Source: an uncultured Corynebacterium sp. (lineage in GTDB: Bacteria; Actinomycetota; Actinomycetes; Mycobacteriales; Mycobacteriaceae). Taken from it: a DNA stretch of 64,000 nucleotides. The stretch covers positions 1 through 64,000 of the forward strand of contig NZ_CAMIGN010000001.1 of NCBI RefSeq assembly GCF_946221935.1. The letters run 5' to 3'. The notes below the pieces were generated by a model. That model was given only the letters and a program-made list of their open reading frames with translations. It did not search any database and was not told the origin of the DNA. Both the position numbers and the translations under genes were made by a program. Positions 51,097 through 61,965 of the stretch are shown here, piece after piece. Numbering within the stretch: the first letter of the stretch is position 1; each line of letters begins with the position of its first letter.

Positions 51097-51633
51097 TTAA
51101 TCGTCGCGCGCGTCGCCGCGAGCTTCCTCGTCTCGGCGGGTGTCGTCGATCTTGTCGTCAATGCGTTGCAGAATGTCGTGGAGCTCCTCGAGCTCACGGC
51201 GGAGATAATCACGGGTAACCGTCTCACCCACGGCAATGCGCACGCTGGCGACCTCACGGGCTAGGAATTCCGTATCGGCCTTGGTTTCTGCGGCACGGCG
51301 GCGATCCTCATCCAGGCTGACGCGGTCGCGGTCGTCCTGGCGGTTCTGTGCCAACAGGATCAGGGGCGCGGCGTAGGCGGCCTGGGTAGAGAAAGCGAGG
51401 TTGAGCAGGATGAATGGGTATGGATCCCAGTTCCACCACATGCCGCCCAGGTTCAGCAGGATCCAGGCGACAACGATGATCGTCTGGTAAAAGAGGTACT
51501 TGCCGGTGCCCAGGAAGCGAGCAATCCTCTCAGCTACGCGACCGACACCGTCCCCGTCGAGATTGAACTTCTTTTTCTGGCGGGTGGCGTCGGTCGGAGT
51601 ATCCAGATCCACGCGGGAGAATTTACGTGCCAT
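51097..51633 (-). CDS. DUF1003 membrane protein
   Basis: The 178-residue product has a basic N terminus, two membrane helices (GKYLFYQTIIVVAWILLNLGG and PFILLNLAFSTQAAYAAPLILLAQNRQ), and the DUF1003 motif DRVSLDEDRRRAAETKADTEFLAREVASVRIAVGE. A coiled-coil tail rich in Asp, Glu and Arg (EELHDILQRIDDKIDDTRRDEEA) follows. Function unknown. It lies six bases after the CBS/MgtE-N gene and matches the Rv1231c position. Confidence 0.9.
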   Translation of the reverse strand: MARKFSRVDLDTPTDATRQKKKFNLDGDGVGRVAERIARFLGTGKYLFYQTIIVVAWILLNLGGMWWNWDPYPFILLNLAFSTQAAYAAPLILLAQNRQDDRDRVSLDEDRRRAAETKADTEFLAREVASVRIAVGETVTRDYLRRELEELHDILQRIDDKIDDTRRDEEARGDARDD

Positions 51634-51639
51634 ATATGC

Positions 51640-52965
51640 CTAGACCTCCTTCAATTCCGAGGCTGCTTGGGATACCGGGGTAGACGGGGTTGCTGAAATG
51701 GCTGGAGATTCCACGCGCCAGTCTTCTTCGCGCCAATCCTCAGGCAACATGTGATCCAGCAGGTCATCCACGCTGACAGCGCCAAGGAGATGCTGATCGT
51801 GATCCAGCACCGGGCCACACACCAGGTTGTAGGTGGCAAAGTAGCGCGCCGCCGTTTCCTGGTTGTCATCTGCGAACAGCGCGGGTAACTCCAGATCTAA
51901 GATTCCACTGACAAGGGAGGACGGTGGTTCGCGGAGAAGCTTCTGTAGATGCACACAGCCTAGGTATTTGCCCGTCGGGGTCGCCTGGGGAGGTCGTACG
52001 ACGAAGATCATGGAGGATAGGGACGTCGGCAGCTCTGGATTTCGCGCGTGGGCGAGAGCTTCTGCGACGGTGGCCTGGGGCGTCAAAATGATCGGTTCGG
52101 GCGTCATCAGTGCACCCACAGTTTCCGGCGAGAAATTCATGAGTCGCCGGACGGGCTCGGATTCCTCCGGATCCATCAGCTCCAGCAGCACGTCGGAAGT
52201 ATCCCCCGGGAGTTCGGCCAGAATGTCGGCGGCATCGTCCGGATCCATTTCCTCCAGCACGTCGGCGGCACGCTCAATATTGAGATGCTCGAGGATTGCC
52301 GTTTGGTCGTCGTCGGGCATCTCCGCCAACACGTCCGCAAGGCGTTCGTCGTCGAGTTCTGCGGCGATTTTATTACGCCGAGCGTCATCCATGTCCACCA
52401 GGGCATTCGCCACGTCGGCGTTGCGCATCTGCTTGAAGGAGGCGATGAGCTCCGCATCCTGGTTGACCACACCCGTGCCAGAGGCGTGGAGTCCCTGGAT
52501 GTGCTCGATCGGGATAATGTTAATGGACGTTTTACGCCCCAGACGGCTGCGCTGGGTGACCGCTAAGTTACGGATCTTCCATTCACGACGCCGACTACGG
52601 CTCAGCTCGACATCGGTAATCTCCACAACCTTCCCGTGAAGTTCCTCGTGCTCTGGATCGTCTGTGTGCACCTTTGAGCCGACGAGATCCTCGAAGATGG
52701 TGAGCTCGGCAGAGCGGGACTTAAAGGGGCGAAGGTTTACGGAACTGGAAGAAGTCGTGATGTCCGTCGCGGTGATCGCCGCAATGCGCAGCATGGGGAG
52801 GAAAATCTTGCGCTTATTCGCGATCTCCACCACGAGACCAAGTGCAGTCGCATTATCGCCGTGAATGGTGATGACAACATCGCGGACGCGGCCGACGGAT
52901 TCGCCGTCTGGTCCCAGCACCACTAGGCCGGCCAATCGTCCTGCATACACGCGACTTGTACTCAT
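51640..52965 (-). CDS. PRC-barrel/MgtE-N/CBS domain protein
   Basis: The 441-residue protein has an N-terminal PRC-barrel-like domain (GRLAGLVVLGPDGESVGRVRDVVIT, residues 8-32). The MgtE N-terminal superhelix follows from about residue 190, with repeated DVLAEMPDDDQTAIL, LEEMDPDDAADILAELP and LMDPEESEPVRRLM. CBS domains (VGALMTPEPIILTPQATVAEAL) are near residues 288-420. No membrane segments are present, so it is a soluble relative of the MgtE sensor rather than a channel. In mycobacteria (Rv1232c) the same pairing with DUF1003 occurs. It may sense Mg2+. Confidence 0.9.
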   Translation of the reverse strand: MSTSRVYAGRLAGLVVLGPDGESVGRVRDVVITIHGDNATALGLVVEIANKRKIFLPMLRIAAITATDITTSSSSVNLRPFKSRSAELTIFEDLVGSKVHTDDPEHEELHGKVVEITDVELSRSRRREWKIRNLAVTQRSRLGRKTSINIIPIEHIQGLHASGTGVVNQDAELIASFKQMRNADVANALVDMDDARRNKIAAELDDERLADVLAEMPDDDQTAILEHLNIERAADVLEEMDPDDAADILAELPGDTSDVLLELMDPEESEPVRRLMNFSPETVGALMTPEPIILTPQATVAEALAHARNPELPTSLSSMIFVVRPPQATPTGKYLGCVHLQKLLREPPSSLVSGILDLELPALFADDNQETAARYFATYNLVCGPVLDHDQHLLGAVSVDDLLDHMLPEDWREEDWRVESPAISATPSTPVSQAASELKEV

Positions 52966-53049
52966 GTTTACTTAGGGTACTTGATCGCCTCCACAAGGTA
53001 GAATGTGGCGAGTTGTATAGCTGCACGAAATGCAAAGGGACAAAATAAG

Positions 53050-53679
53050 ATGCGAACGTTGGGGCGGCGAGACGTGGCGTCCATAATTGCGGCAATAACT
53101 TGCCTCGCTTCCTGTGGTGGCCTGACTGCTTGTGCTGAAGAAACCCCGGAGCCTTTTTTAGTGGGGATGCCCGAGCGAGCGGTGGGAAATTCGCCGATGC
53201 CCGAAAGGTACGCTGATGCTTTTGCTCGCTATCTGGTGCGGGAGCTCGATGATTTTGGGCGCAAGACCGAGCGCAAACCCATTCCCGCCGATCGTCGCAT
53301 TCGACAGGTGAGATCTGGTGAAATCACCGTTTCCTACGGCTGTACGGGGGAGCTGCTGGAGCACTTAGATCGTAATCGAGCCATGGAGCTGCGACGCGAA
53401 TACAAAAAGCAAAAGCAAAGCGCGCAGGCTGAGCTTTCGGAAGGCGCGACGGAAACTAAGAGTGCGGAAGAATGGAATAGCCTCGTCTACGATGAACTGC
53501 TCAGCGCATTGCCATCAGAGGTCGGGGCGACGCTGCCGGGACAGGCCACGCCGTGCCCAGGGGACTCATTGCCGCAAAATGCAGTCGTGATCTATTCGAA
53601 ACACATTGCCGGTCGCAAAGTACGGGCGCAGCTCAATCACGTGGCAACAGCAACAACTATGGAGATGCTCGGAGGCTAA
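53050..53679 (+). CDS. Putative lipoprotein of unknown function
   Basis: The 209-residue product begins MRTLGRRDVASIIAAITCLASCGGLTACAEE, a twin-arginine-containing signal ending in a lipobox GLTAC near residue 28. The mature part has three Cys (YGCTGELL, ATPCPGD) and a Glu/Lys-rich helical segment near residues 110-135. I do not recognise the family. The open frame 15 codons upstream is untypical of an N terminus. It ends 21 bases before a bidirectional terminator and faces odhA. Confidence 0.75.
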   Translation: MRTLGRRDVASIIAAITCLASCGGLTACAEETPEPFLVGMPERAVGNSPMPERYADAFARYLVRELDDFGRKTERKPIPADRRIRQVRSGEITVSYGCTGELLEHLDRNRAMELRREYKKQKQSAQAELSEGATETKSAEEWNSLVYDELLSALPSEVGATLPGQATPCPGDSLPQNAVVIYSKHIAGRKVRAQLNHVATATTMEMLGG

Positions 53680-53700
53680 GCCGGAGGTTAAATAAGTAAC

Positions 53701-53734
53701 AAAAAGCCCGCCGCTGTACTGCGGCGGGCTTTTC
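53701..53734. terminator. Bidirectional rho-independent terminator
   Basis: AAAAAGCCCGCCGC-TGTACT-GCGGCGGGCTTTTC forms a nine-base perfect GC-rich stem (14 with the A/T flanks) and a six-base loop. It lies between the convergent lipoprotein gene and odhA and can stop both. Confidence 0.92.
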
Positions 53735-53762
53735 TAGCTAGCGCGGAAGTGCGGAAGAGAGC

Positions 53763-56700
53763 TTACTTGAAAGCCTCGTCCAGCAGCTGCTTCTGCTCCA
53801 GCTGGTGCACCTTCGCAACACCGGTAGCGGTGGAGGACTGTGCACGGCGGGAAACGCGCTTCATCTGCAGACCCGGGATGTGCTCCGGCAGCTGCAGAGC
53901 CAGGAACGGCCACGGACCCTGGTTGGCCGGCTCATCCTGTACCCAACGCACCTCGGCGTTCGGGTAATTGGCCAGCGCATCCTTGATGCGATTGAACGGA
54001 ATCGGGTGCAGCATCTCCACACGGACGATGGCGACATCGTCGCGACCATCAGCCTGGCGCTTCTTCTCCAGATCCCAGTAGATCTTGCCCGAGCACATCA
54101 GAACGGTCTTGATATTTTCGTTCTTTCCATTTTGGTTCGGGTCGTCGATGACGGACTGGAACTTCTTAACCTCAGTGAAGTCCTCCACGGCGGAGACTGC
54201 CATCTTGTTGCGCAGCATCGACTTCGGGCTGAAGACAACCAGCGGACGCTTCAGGGAACCCAGTGCGTGGCGACGCAGCAGGTGGAAGTAGTTGGCCGGG
54301 GTGGAAGGCTGAGCAATGGTCCAGGAGCCCTCTGCGGACATCTGCAGGAAACGCTCGATACGTGCGGAGGAGTGGTCCGGGCCCTGACCCTCGTAGCCGT
54401 GCGGCAGCAGCAGAACCAGGGAGGAAATCTGGCCCCACTTAGCCTCACCGGAGGAAACGTACTCATCGAGAATGGTCTGGGCGCCGTTGGCGAAGTCGCC
54501 GAACTGTGCCTCCCAAGCCACCAGAGCATCCGGGTTGCCGACGGAGTAGCCGTACTCAAAGCCCATGCCCGCGTACTCGGTCAGGGCGGAGTTGTAGGCC
54601 TCGAAGCCACCGCCCTTGCCGGACTCGCGAGCCAGCTCTTCCAGCGGGCTGTAGCGGTCGTGGTCGGTGTGGTCGAACAGGATGGCGTGGCGCTGGGTGA
54701 AGGTACCGCGAAGGGTATCCTCACCGACCAGACGCACCAGCTTGCCGCCGTCAACCAGGGAGCCGAAAGCCAGCAGTTCGGCGAAGCCCCAGTCGATGTT
54801 GCCGTTACGGGACATTTCCTTGCGACGCTTGATCACCGGCTTCACACGCGGGTGCGGGGTGATGTGATCCGGCACGTCTGCAAATAGGTCTCCGATGTGC
54901 TCAATGAGCTCGCGATCCACGGAGGTATCTAGGCCATGCGGAAGATCCTGGGAACCAGTGATGCCACCCTGTTCCTTCGGCTTGGTGCCCTTCTCAGCTT
55001 CGCGTACCTGAGTGAATACGGTCTCTAGCTGATCGTGGAAGTCGCGCTGTACGCGCTCGATGTCCTCTTCGGTCAGGTCGCCGCGACCCAGCAGGGTTTC
55101 GGTGTACTGATCGCGGGAAGACTTGGTCTCACCGATCAGCTTGTACATCAGCGGCTGGGTCATCGAAGGATCATCAGCCTCGTTGTGACCGCGACGGCGG
55201 TAGGTCACCAGATCGATAAAGACGTCCTTGCCGAAGCGGTTGCGGTAATCAACGGCCAGCTGTGCAACCCAAACGACAGCCTCAGGGTCGTCGCCATTGA
55301 CGTGGAAGACCGGGCAGTCGAAGCCCTTGGCCAGGTCTGTGGCGTAGTGGGTGGAACGGCCAGCGTCCGGGGTGGTGGTAAAGCCGATCTGGTTGTTCAC
55401 CACAATGTGAACGGTACCGCCGACCTCGTAGGCTTCGAGGCGAGCCAGGTTGATGGTTTCCTGCACGATGCCCAGGCCGGTAAATGCGGCGTCGCCGTGC
55501 AGCAGCAGCGGCATGACGGTGTGCTTCTCGTGCAGTTGATCCTGCTTAGCGCGGGCGATGCCCTCCATGACCGGGTTAACGGCTTCCAGGTGGGAGGGGT
55601 TAGCTGCCAGGTAGACGTCGATGTCGTTGTCGCCGAACATCTGGTGGTAGTGGCCCTGCTGACCCAGGTGGTACTTCACATCGCCGGAACCGCCGGCGGC
55701 AGCTGGGTCGATGTTGCCCTCGAACTCGGTGAAGATCTGGGCATAAGGCTTGCCCACAATGTTGGCCAGAACATTCAGGCGACCACGGTGCGGCATGCCG
55801 ATGACGACCTCGTCCAGGGCTGCGTCTGCAGCACGGTCGATAGCGGCATCCATCATCGGGATCAGGGTCTCGGCGCCCTCCAGGGAGAAGCGCTTCTGGC
55901 CGACGTACTTGGTTTGCAGGAAGTTCTCGAACGCCTCGGCGGAGTTCAGCTTCTGCAGAATGTACTTCTGCTGTGCTGGGGTGAACTCGGCCTGGCCAGC
56001 CTCGATACGATCCTGCAGCCAGTTGCGCTCTTCGGCGTCGAGAATGTGGGTGTACTCCGTGCCGACCTTCAGTGTGTAGGCCTTGCGCAGGGTGGAGAGC
56101 ACCTCACGTAGGGTCATAGTCTCGCGACCGGCGAAGCCACCGACGTGGAAGGTGCGGTCGAAGTCCCACAGGGTCAGGCCGTGGGATTCGATGTTCAGGT
56201 CGGAGTGGTCCGGAATCGGCAGTCCCGGCTGGGTCCACTGCAGCGGGTTGATGTCTGCGATCAGGTGACCGCGGGAGCGGTAGGCCTCGATCAGCTGCAT
56301 CACGCGGGTGGACTTGTCTACGCCGATGTTTGGCAGGTCCTGGCTCCAACGAGTAGGAGCGTAAGGCACGCGCATGGCGTGGAAGATCTCATCCCAGAAC
56401 TCGTCGTTGATCAGCAGACGGCTCATGGTGCGCAGGAATTCGCCGGACTCTGCACCCTGGATGATGCGGTGGTCGTAGGTAGAGGTGATGGTCACCAGCT
56501 TGCCGATGCCCATTTCGCCCAGGCGATCCTCGGAGGCGCCGGCGAACTCGGCGGGGTAGTCCATGGAGCCTACGCCGATGATGGCGCCCTGCCCCTTGGT
56601 CAGGCGCGGCACGGAGTGGCGGGTGCCGATGCCACCGGGGTTGGTCAGGGAGATGGTCACACCAGTGAAGTCATCCATCGTCAGCTTGCCTTCGCGGCCA

Positions 56701-57458
56701 CGGTGAACGACGTCCTCGTACTTTTCGACAAACTCGCCGAAGGTCATGTTCTCGGCTTCCTTGATGGCGGCGACCACCAGGGAGCGCTGGCCATTCTTGC
56801 CAACCATGTCGATTGCGAGACCGAGGTTGATGTGCTCCGGAGTGACGAGGGTCGGCTTGCCGTCGACCAGCTCGTAGGAGTTGTTCATGTCCGGGTGAGC
56901 CTTTACGGCCTGTACCAGGGCATAACCAATGATGTGAGTGAAGCTGATCTTGCCGCTACCGCGGGCTCGCAGGGTCTCGTTGACCATGGCGCGGTTTTCG
57001 AACATCAGCTTCGCCGGCATATCGCGTACGGACGTCGCGGTCGGAATCTCCAGGGAGATGTCCATGTTCTTAACTACGGCCTTGGCGGCACCCTTAATGG
57101 TGGTCTTGCCCGGCTCTGGAGCTTCCACCGGCTGCTTCGGAGCCGGCGGTGCAGTGCGCTTCGGGGTTGGCTTGACGTTGCTGTCCTGGTTCTGGGACGC
57201 AGATCCCTTCGGCTGCTTGCCACCTGCCGTCGTATCCCGAGTGGGGGTGACGGTGTTCTTGGTAGCGCCCTGGCTGCCCGTGGTCTTCTGTGCTCCGTTG
57301 CCCGCCGTAGCCTGGGTGTTGCCCGGCGCGTTTACGGGGGAGGAATTATTTTCAAAGTAATCGTGCCATTCAGCGTCGACAGACTTTGGGTCTTCCTTAT
57401 ACTGCTGGTACATCAAATCGACCAGCCATTCGTTTTGACCGAAATTTGCACTGCTCAC
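53763..57458 (-). CDS. odhA: Fused 2-oxoglutarate dehydrogenase E2-E1 (OdhA)
   Basis: The 1231-residue protein is built like actinobacterial OdhA/Kgd. It has a short N-terminal segment ([20 protein letters not shown]), a Pro/Ala-rich linker, an E2-type succinyltransferase domain near residues 145-355 with the active-site strand [15 protein letters not shown], and then the E1 domain from about residue 400. TPP binding lies in [19 protein letters not shown] and the NNQIGFTT segment. It decarboxylates 2-oxoglutarate and passes succinyl to CoA within a complex with AceF-type E2 and Lpd; in corynebacteria it is inhibited by unphosphorylated OdhI. The GTG start is preceded by a GAGGAC. Length and domain order are standard. 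Confidence 0.97.
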   Translation of the reverse strand: MSSANFGQNEWLVDLMYQQYKEDPKSVDAEWHDYFENNSSPVNAPGNTQATAGNGAQKTTGSQGATKNTVTPTRDTTAGGKQPKGSASQNQDSNVKPTPKRTAPPAPKQPVEAPEPGKTTIKGAAKAVVKNMDISLEIPTATSVRDMPAKLMFENRAMVNETLRARGSGKISFTHIIGYALVQAVKAHPDMNNSYELVDGKPTLVTPEHINLGLAIDMVGKNGQRSLVVAAIKEAENMTFGEFVEKYEDVVHRGREGKLTMDDFTGVTISLTNPGGIGTRHSVPRLTKGQGAIIGVGSMDYPAEFAGASEDRLGEMGIGKLVTITSTYDHRIIQGAESGEFLRTMSRLLINDEFWDEIFHAMRVPYAPTRWSQDLPNIGVDKSTRVMQLIEAYRSRGHLIADINPLQWTQPGLPIPDHSDLNIESHGLTLWDFDRTFHVGGFAGRETMTLREVLSTLRKAYTLKVGTEYTHILDAEERNWLQDRIEAGQAEFTPAQQKYILQKLNSAEAFENFLQTKYVGQKRFSLEGAETLIPMMDAAIDRAADAALDEVVIGMPHRGRLNVLANIVGKPYAQIFTEFEGNIDPAAAGGSGDVKYHLGQQGHYHQMFGDNDIDVYLAANPSHLEAVNPVMEGIARAKQDQLHEKHTVMPLLLHGDAAFTGLGIVQETINLARLEAYEVGGTVHIVVNNQIGFTTTPDAGRSTHYATDLAKGFDCPVFHVNGDDPEAVVWVAQLAVDYRNRFGKDVFIDLVTYRRRGHNEADDPSMTQPLMYKLIGETKSSRDQYTETLLGRGDLTEEDIERVQRDFHDQLETVFTQVREAEKGTKPKEQGGITGSQDLPHGLDTSVDRELIEHIGDLFADVPDHITPHPRVKPVIKRRKEMSRNGNIDWGFAELLAFGSLVDGGKLVRLVGEDTLRGTFTQRHAILFDHTDHDRYSPLEELARESGKGGGFEAYNSALTEYAGMGFEYGYSVGNPDALVAWEAQFGDFANGAQTILDEYVSSGEAKWGQISSLVLLLPHGYEGQGPDHSSARIERFLQMSAEGSWTIAQPSTPANYFHLLRRHALGSLKRPLVVFSPKSMLRNKMAVSAVEDFTEVKKFQSVIDDPNQNGKNENIKTVLMCSGKIYWDLEKKRQADGRDDVAIVRVEMLHPIPFNRIKDALANYPNAEVRWVQDEPANQGPWPFLALQLPEHIPGLQMKRVSRRAQSSTATGVAKVHQLEQKQLLDEAFK

Positions 57459-57511
57459 AGCAGGTCCTCGCCTCTTTCCTTTATGGCTTTAAGTCTCGTC
57501 GTTCCACCCTA

Positions 57512-60500
57512 CTACAAACCGGTTGTTGGCCTTGGCGTGGCATTCCACAAATCGGCATATGCTCCGCCTTTTTGTAGTAGCTTGTTATGCTCTCCAATTT
57601 CGACAATGCGGCCATGATCCATCACCACGATGGTGTCGGCCCTTGCTGCGGTGCGTAGGCGGTGCGCGACGATAAGTGCGGTGCGGTCGCGGGTAACGCG
57701 GTTGATCGATTCGACAATCTGGGCTTCCTCGTCGTCATTGATGTTTGCCGTCGCTTCGTCGAGCAGCATAATCGGCGGCCTGATGTACTCCGCCCGAGCA
57801 AGCGCGATCATATGTTTTTGTCCTGCCGAAAGGATATTGGTGCCGGGTGAAATGGCAGCGTCGAGCCCACCGGGGATCGTTTGCAGGATCTTTTCTCCAC
57901 CAATGCGTTCGACAGCGGTCCGTGCTCTTTCTTTGCGTAGTGCAGGATCGCAGTCATCATTTTTGTCGCCATTCTTGTCGCCGTAGGCGATGTTTTCGGC
58001 CACTGTGCCCTCGAAGAGCTGTGGTTCCTGTGGCACGGTGCCAATGCAGCTCCGCCATCCACGCACGTTGAAGTCCCGAATGTCCGTATTATCCGCGCGG
58101 ATCGTCCCCTCCGTCGGATCCATGAACCTATTGATGAGCCGCAGCAGCGTAGTTTTCCCCGCACCCGTCGCACCGACCACAGCTGTGGTGCCGCGGAAGG
58201 TGTGGGTGATGTCTAGGGTGGGCTCGCCCTCGCCGTACTTATATACGACGCCCTCACACTGAATTGCTGGCCCTTTCACAAACGCCGGATCTTTTGCGTC
58301 CGCGGAAACGGTAAGGGCTGGGCGTTCGTGGAGAAGTTCGCGGATGCGCGAGACGCTGACGCTTGCCTGTTGGAATTGGTCGAATACCTGGGAGAGCTGC
58401 TGAATCGGTCCAAAGAGCATCGTCAGGTAGAGGCTGAACGCCACCAGGGCGCCTTCTGTGGTCTGCTCGCTAGCGATCAGTGAGGTTCCTGCGCTGAGAA
58501 CCGCGGCTTGGGCGAGTTGGGTGAGAAGGTTGATGCCAGGGAAATACAAACTCACAGCGGTCTGTGACTGGGTACGCAGTCGAAGGTACTTACGGGATTC
58601 TGCCTCGAGACGGCTTTGAAGGGCCGTCCCGTAGCTGAAGGCCTGGCCGGTGGGAAGGCCCATAAGGGTCTCCTGGAAGGTCGCGTTCACCTGACTGATC
58701 TGGCTTCTGGCTCGGGTATACAAGCGACGGGAGATCATCCGGAAGATGATTGTTGCCACCACAATGACAGGAAGGAAAAGCGCGACGATTCCGGCCAGGG
58801 TCAGATCGGTAGAAATCAGCATGCCGATGATGCCCAACGCCAACGTTGCCGACACGATCGTTTGGGAGAGACCTGATTGTAGGAAATTCGAAAGGGAGTC
58901 GATATCGGTCGTGAGGCGCGTCATGATCCTGCCACTGGACTGGCGGTGGAACCACAGAAGATCCATCCCAGTGATGTGGCGGAAAAGTCGGTTGCGCAGG
59001 GCGAAGATCAGCCTTTCGCCCGTGAGAGTGGTGAGCAAAGTATTGGCAATGCTGGCTACCCATGACAGTGCAACCACCGCCAATGCACACAGGCAGGTGA
59101 GCAGCAGGGAATTCATGTCATTGTTCGCGACACCGTGATCGATGGCGTGGCGAATAAAAGAAGGGAGCGCGATGTCAGCTGCCGAGGACAGCAGCAATGT
59201 GACAACCACTGCAGCGACGAGCCCTGGCACCATCGCAAACAGAGTGCGCAGCCGGAATCTCCCAGCCTCGTCCTGGATCTCAGCAATACGTGGGGTGTCC
59301 ACTGTGTAGGAGGAGGGATCCGCATCTGCCTCGGGTGAAGAAAAAGCCACGTTCGCCGTAGAAGCAGTCGTCGACACAGCCTCGACGGGCTGCACAGTCT
59401 GATCTGGCTGTGCAGTGGGCAGGGTGATGATCTGTTCCGGATTCCGGAAACCACCATCGGCTCGGTGGCTGATGTAGATCACGGTAGGCCGGAAAATGCT
59501 GGCGCGCAGATTAGCCAAAATCTGCGCCTCGGTGGCCTGGTCTATGGCCGAGGTGGCATCATCAAAGATGATGGAATGAGGTTCGCGAAGTAGCGCGCGG
59601 GCGATGGCGATGCGCTGTCTTTGCCCGCCGGATAGTGTGATTCCCCGTTCTCCGACGACGGTATCCAGACCACCGGCCTCGCGGATGAAAGCATCGGCAC
59701 AGGCTAGGCGAGCTGCATCCCAGACCTCCTCATCCGTGGCTGAGTAGCCGAGCAGAATATTCTCTCGGATCGTTCCCGAATAGAGGAATGCCTCGTCCAT
59801 GATTAGCGCGGGGCGATCGGATTCCTGCACATCCAGCAGCGGAACTGAACCTGTCCTCCCGGAGACTGTGACCTCAATATTCCCCGCATCGGCAGTACTC
59901 AAACCCGCCAAAGCGTGTGCCAGACGGGTCTTTCCTGAGGCCACAGGCCCCTCCACGATAACGGTGCTGGACGGTGAAACATTCAGGTGTATCGGGGGCT
60001 GCCCGGCGGTGACGGGAACACTGCCCACAAACCCCATTGGTTCCCGAATGGCAGTCGTGCCGATGGGACGCGGCGGGGCGTCAATAATTTCAAAGATACG
60101 ATCGGCACACGGTTGGGTGACGTGAACGTTCACGAGCATCCCCGCCGCCATGCGAGCGAGTCGTGCAAGCATCGTGATGAAAGTTGATACCGCGAGAAAA
60201 TCGCCTACGCTGATTGCTCCGCGCATGGCCAGCCAACCACCGAGTCCGATTGCAGCTACCAAAGCGACGTTCGGCAGAGCAGACAGCGCAGGCTGGAAAA
60301 TAGCGCTGAGCCTGCCCACCCGCATATTAATGCCGTACTGCCGTGCAGATTCCCACCTATAGCGCGCGACCTCACGTGGCTCCTGGGCGAAACTCTTCAC
60401 TACCTGCACACCCGACACAGTGCGATCAACCTGCTCCGCAATAACCGCAGCTTGTCGCTGGGATGCCAGAGAAGGCCCATACAGGCGCGTGCGTGAGGCA

Positions 60501-61021
60501 TAAGCGACGGCGAAAAGGAGCGGGATCTGCACCGCCACAATGCCAGCAATTGGCGGGGAAATCCACAGCACGACGGCGAAAATCAGCACCAGCTCGAGCA
60601 TGCTCGCCGCCATCAGCGGCAGCATCGCTAGAGTGCCCTGCACCTTCGTGAGATCCGAAATCGTGCGCGAAATGACCTGCCCCGTGCCGAAAGAGCGCGC
60701 CGCGTGGGCATCCACGGACTGGATTGCCTCAAACATCCGGATGCGCAGACTGTGTTGGGTGCGCACACTAAAAGTCCCAGAGAGGAAACGGCGCAGAGCT
60801 TGCGCCACGAAACGCGCACAAGCGACAGCCACCAGCAGGCCAATCGCGCGAGTGTTGCCATCCACAGAAGCGCCTGCAATTAACGGCAGAAGCAGTTCTA
60901 TGGCTGGCAACAACACCGAGAACACGACCACGGCAGTAAACAGCCCAGGGTGGTGATGGGCGGATTCTCGGATGACTCTGAACACGCCGATGATTTTAAC
61001 GCGGGCCCGGGACAGCCCCAT
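57512..61021 (-). CDS. Fused heterodimer-type ABC exporter
   Basis: The 1169-residue chain is TM-NBD-TM-NBD. Half 1 has six membrane helices (about 10-290), Walker A GPVASGKT near 357-364, signature LSGGQRQRIAIARALL, Walker B SIIFDDATSAID and an H-loop ISHRAD. Half 2 has six helices (about 600-900), Walker A GATGAGKTTLL, signature LSAGQKHMIALARA, Walker B IMLLDEATANIND and H-loop VAHRL. Half 1 has Asp where the catalytic Glu is expected and half 2 has a LSAGQ signature, so one composite ATP site is degenerate and the other canonical. It is in the usual place behind odhA and likely exports a drug, lipid or envelope component. Confidence 0.92.
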   Translation of the reverse strand: MGLSRARVKIIGVFRVIRESAHHHPGLFTAVVVFSVLLPAIELLLPLIAGASVDGNTRAIGLLVAVACARFVAQALRRFLSGTFSVRTQHSLRIRMFEAIQSVDAHAARSFGTGQVISRTISDLTKVQGTLAMLPLMAASMLELVLIFAVVLWISPPIAGIVAVQIPLLFAVAYASRTRLYGPSLASQRQAAVIAEQVDRTVSGVQVVKSFAQEPREVARYRWESARQYGINMRVGRLSAIFQPALSALPNVALVAAIGLGGWLAMRGAISVGDFLAVSTFITMLARLARMAAGMLVNVHVTQPCADRIFEIIDAPPRPIGTTAIREPMGFVGSVPVTAGQPPIHLNVSPSSTVIVEGPVASGKTRLAHALAGLSTADAGNIEVTVSGRTGSVPLLDVQESDRPALIMDEAFLYSGTIRENILLGYSATDEEVWDAARLACADAFIREAGGLDTVVGERGITLSGGQRQRIAIARALLREPHSIIFDDATSAIDQATEAQILANLRASIFRPTVIYISHRADGGFRNPEQIITLPTAQPDQTVQPVEAVSTTASTANVAFSSPEADADPSSYTVDTPRIAEIQDEAGRFRLRTLFAMVPGLVAAVVVTLLLSSAADIALPSFIRHAIDHGVANNDMNSLLLTCLCALAVVALSWVASIANTLLTTLTGERLIFALRNRLFRHITGMDLLWFHRQSSGRIMTRLTTDIDSLSNFLQSGLSQTIVSATLALGIIGMLISTDLTLAGIVALFLPVIVVATIIFRMISRRLYTRARSQISQVNATFQETLMGLPTGQAFSYGTALQSRLEAESRKYLRLRTQSQTAVSLYFPGINLLTQLAQAAVLSAGTSLIASEQTTEGALVAFSLYLTMLFGPIQQLSQVFDQFQQASVSVSRIRELLHERPALTVSADAKDPAFVKGPAIQCEGVVYKYGEGEPTLDITHTFRGTTAVVGATGAGKTTLLRLINRFMDPTEGTIRADNTDIRDFNVRGWRSCIGTVPQEPQLFEGTVAENIAYGDKNGDKNDDCDPALRKERARTAVERIGGEKILQTIPGGLDAAISPGTNILSAGQKHMIALARAEYIRPPIMLLDEATANINDDEEAQIVESINRVTRDRTALIVAHRLRTAARADTIVVMDHGRIVEIGEHNKLLQKGGAYADLWNATPRPTTGL

Positions 61022-61054
61022 AGTGGAGAAGTGGCGAAGTCAGTGAAGAGTCAG

Positions 61055-61822
61055 CTAGAAAAACTCGTCTGCCTCGCGAATAAAAACATGAACGTTGTCG
61101 ATCATCTGTTCTGCGATCTTGCGGTTAGCCTTCGCGCCCAGGTAGGCACCGACGCCGAACGGTAGAACCTTCTTAAACATCGCTCCGCCGAAGCGCTTGC
61201 GTACCTGGCGGAAGGCAAAGCGTCCAAGGACGTTGTTCGCTTGCTTCAACTCAACAGAGCTGCTGTTGCGGAGTTTGCGCGCACCGCGCAGATTATTGGC
61301 TGCCTTTAGGGATCCGAAGGTTCTGTCCTCGGCCAGTGCTTGCACCAGTTCCTTTGCCGTGGCACCGGAGATCGCCAGGTACACAACAGCGCGGCGAGTC
61401 TCCTCCTTGGAGATGTCGATGCCGTTTAGTTCTGCGGAGGCCAGGGCATATAGTGCACAAACTTCGACGAGCAGTGCGGATTCCGCAGCGATTCCTGCCA
61501 GTGAAAGCAACGTACCGACTCCCGGTACGGCCGCTACGCCACCGGTGCCCGCTCCCGAACCCGTGGCGAAGTTCTTAAAGTGCGCGTCGAGGACTTCCTG
61601 ACGGTGTTGAAGCGTGGCGTCACCATGCTTCTTTTCGATCTTGGCCACATACGACCGAATGAGCGGCTCTTGTACCGCAACCGTGCGATCGATCGCACCG
61701 AAAAAACGGCGCGCGATAGGGCCGGAAGGGTAAGGCGCCTGCCGAGCCTGGTGAATGAGCTCTGACGTGGCGGTGGCTTCGTCGCGGTGACCGCTGGACT
61801 TGCCGAAATTGAAAATTCCCAT
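61055..61822 (-). CDS. EcsC-like conserved protein
   Basis: The 255-residue product starts MGIFNFGKSSGHRDEATATSELIHQ. It contains a Gly/Ala-rich, partly hydrophobic region (GAGTGGVAAVPGVGTLLSLAGIAAESALLVEVCALYALASAELNGID), residues 95-140, typical of EcsC-like proteins, then basic helices and a glycine-rich KVLPFGVGAYLGAKANRKIAEQMID. It is probably peripheral to or dips into the membrane. Function unknown. The frame extends 44 codons upstream, overlapping the carboxylesterase start region, but the ATG at 61822 starts the conserved part. The ABC exporter follows 34 bases downstream on the same strand. Confidence 0.75.
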   Translation of the reverse strand: MGIFNFGKSSGHRDEATATSELIHQARQAPYPSGPIARRFFGAIDRTVAVQEPLIRSYVAKIEKKHGDATLQHRQEVLDAHFKNFATGSGAGTGGVAAVPGVGTLLSLAGIAAESALLVEVCALYALASAELNGIDISKEETRRAVVYLAISGATAKELVQALAEDRTFGSLKAANNLRGARKLRNSSSVELKQANNVLGRFAFRQVRKRFGGAMFKKVLPFGVGAYLGAKANRKIAEQMIDNVHVFIREADEFF

Positions 61823-61965
61823 GGCACCCAAGACTAGGGGAAAAAATCTCTGCTGGTTGAACTCCAATGGTTGAAAGGGAACCGGCATAGGAACCCGCAT
61901 AGTATGGTGGGCAACCTTTTTTAGGGACAACAAAAGACAGCAGGGCAGACACATGGCAACGGAAG

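Noticed and set aside
53805..57617. Long plus-strand open frames (360, 358 and 490 codons) opposite odhA
   Set aside because: They are antisense to a strongly conserved gene and arise from GC-rich third positions; no family motif or start signal.
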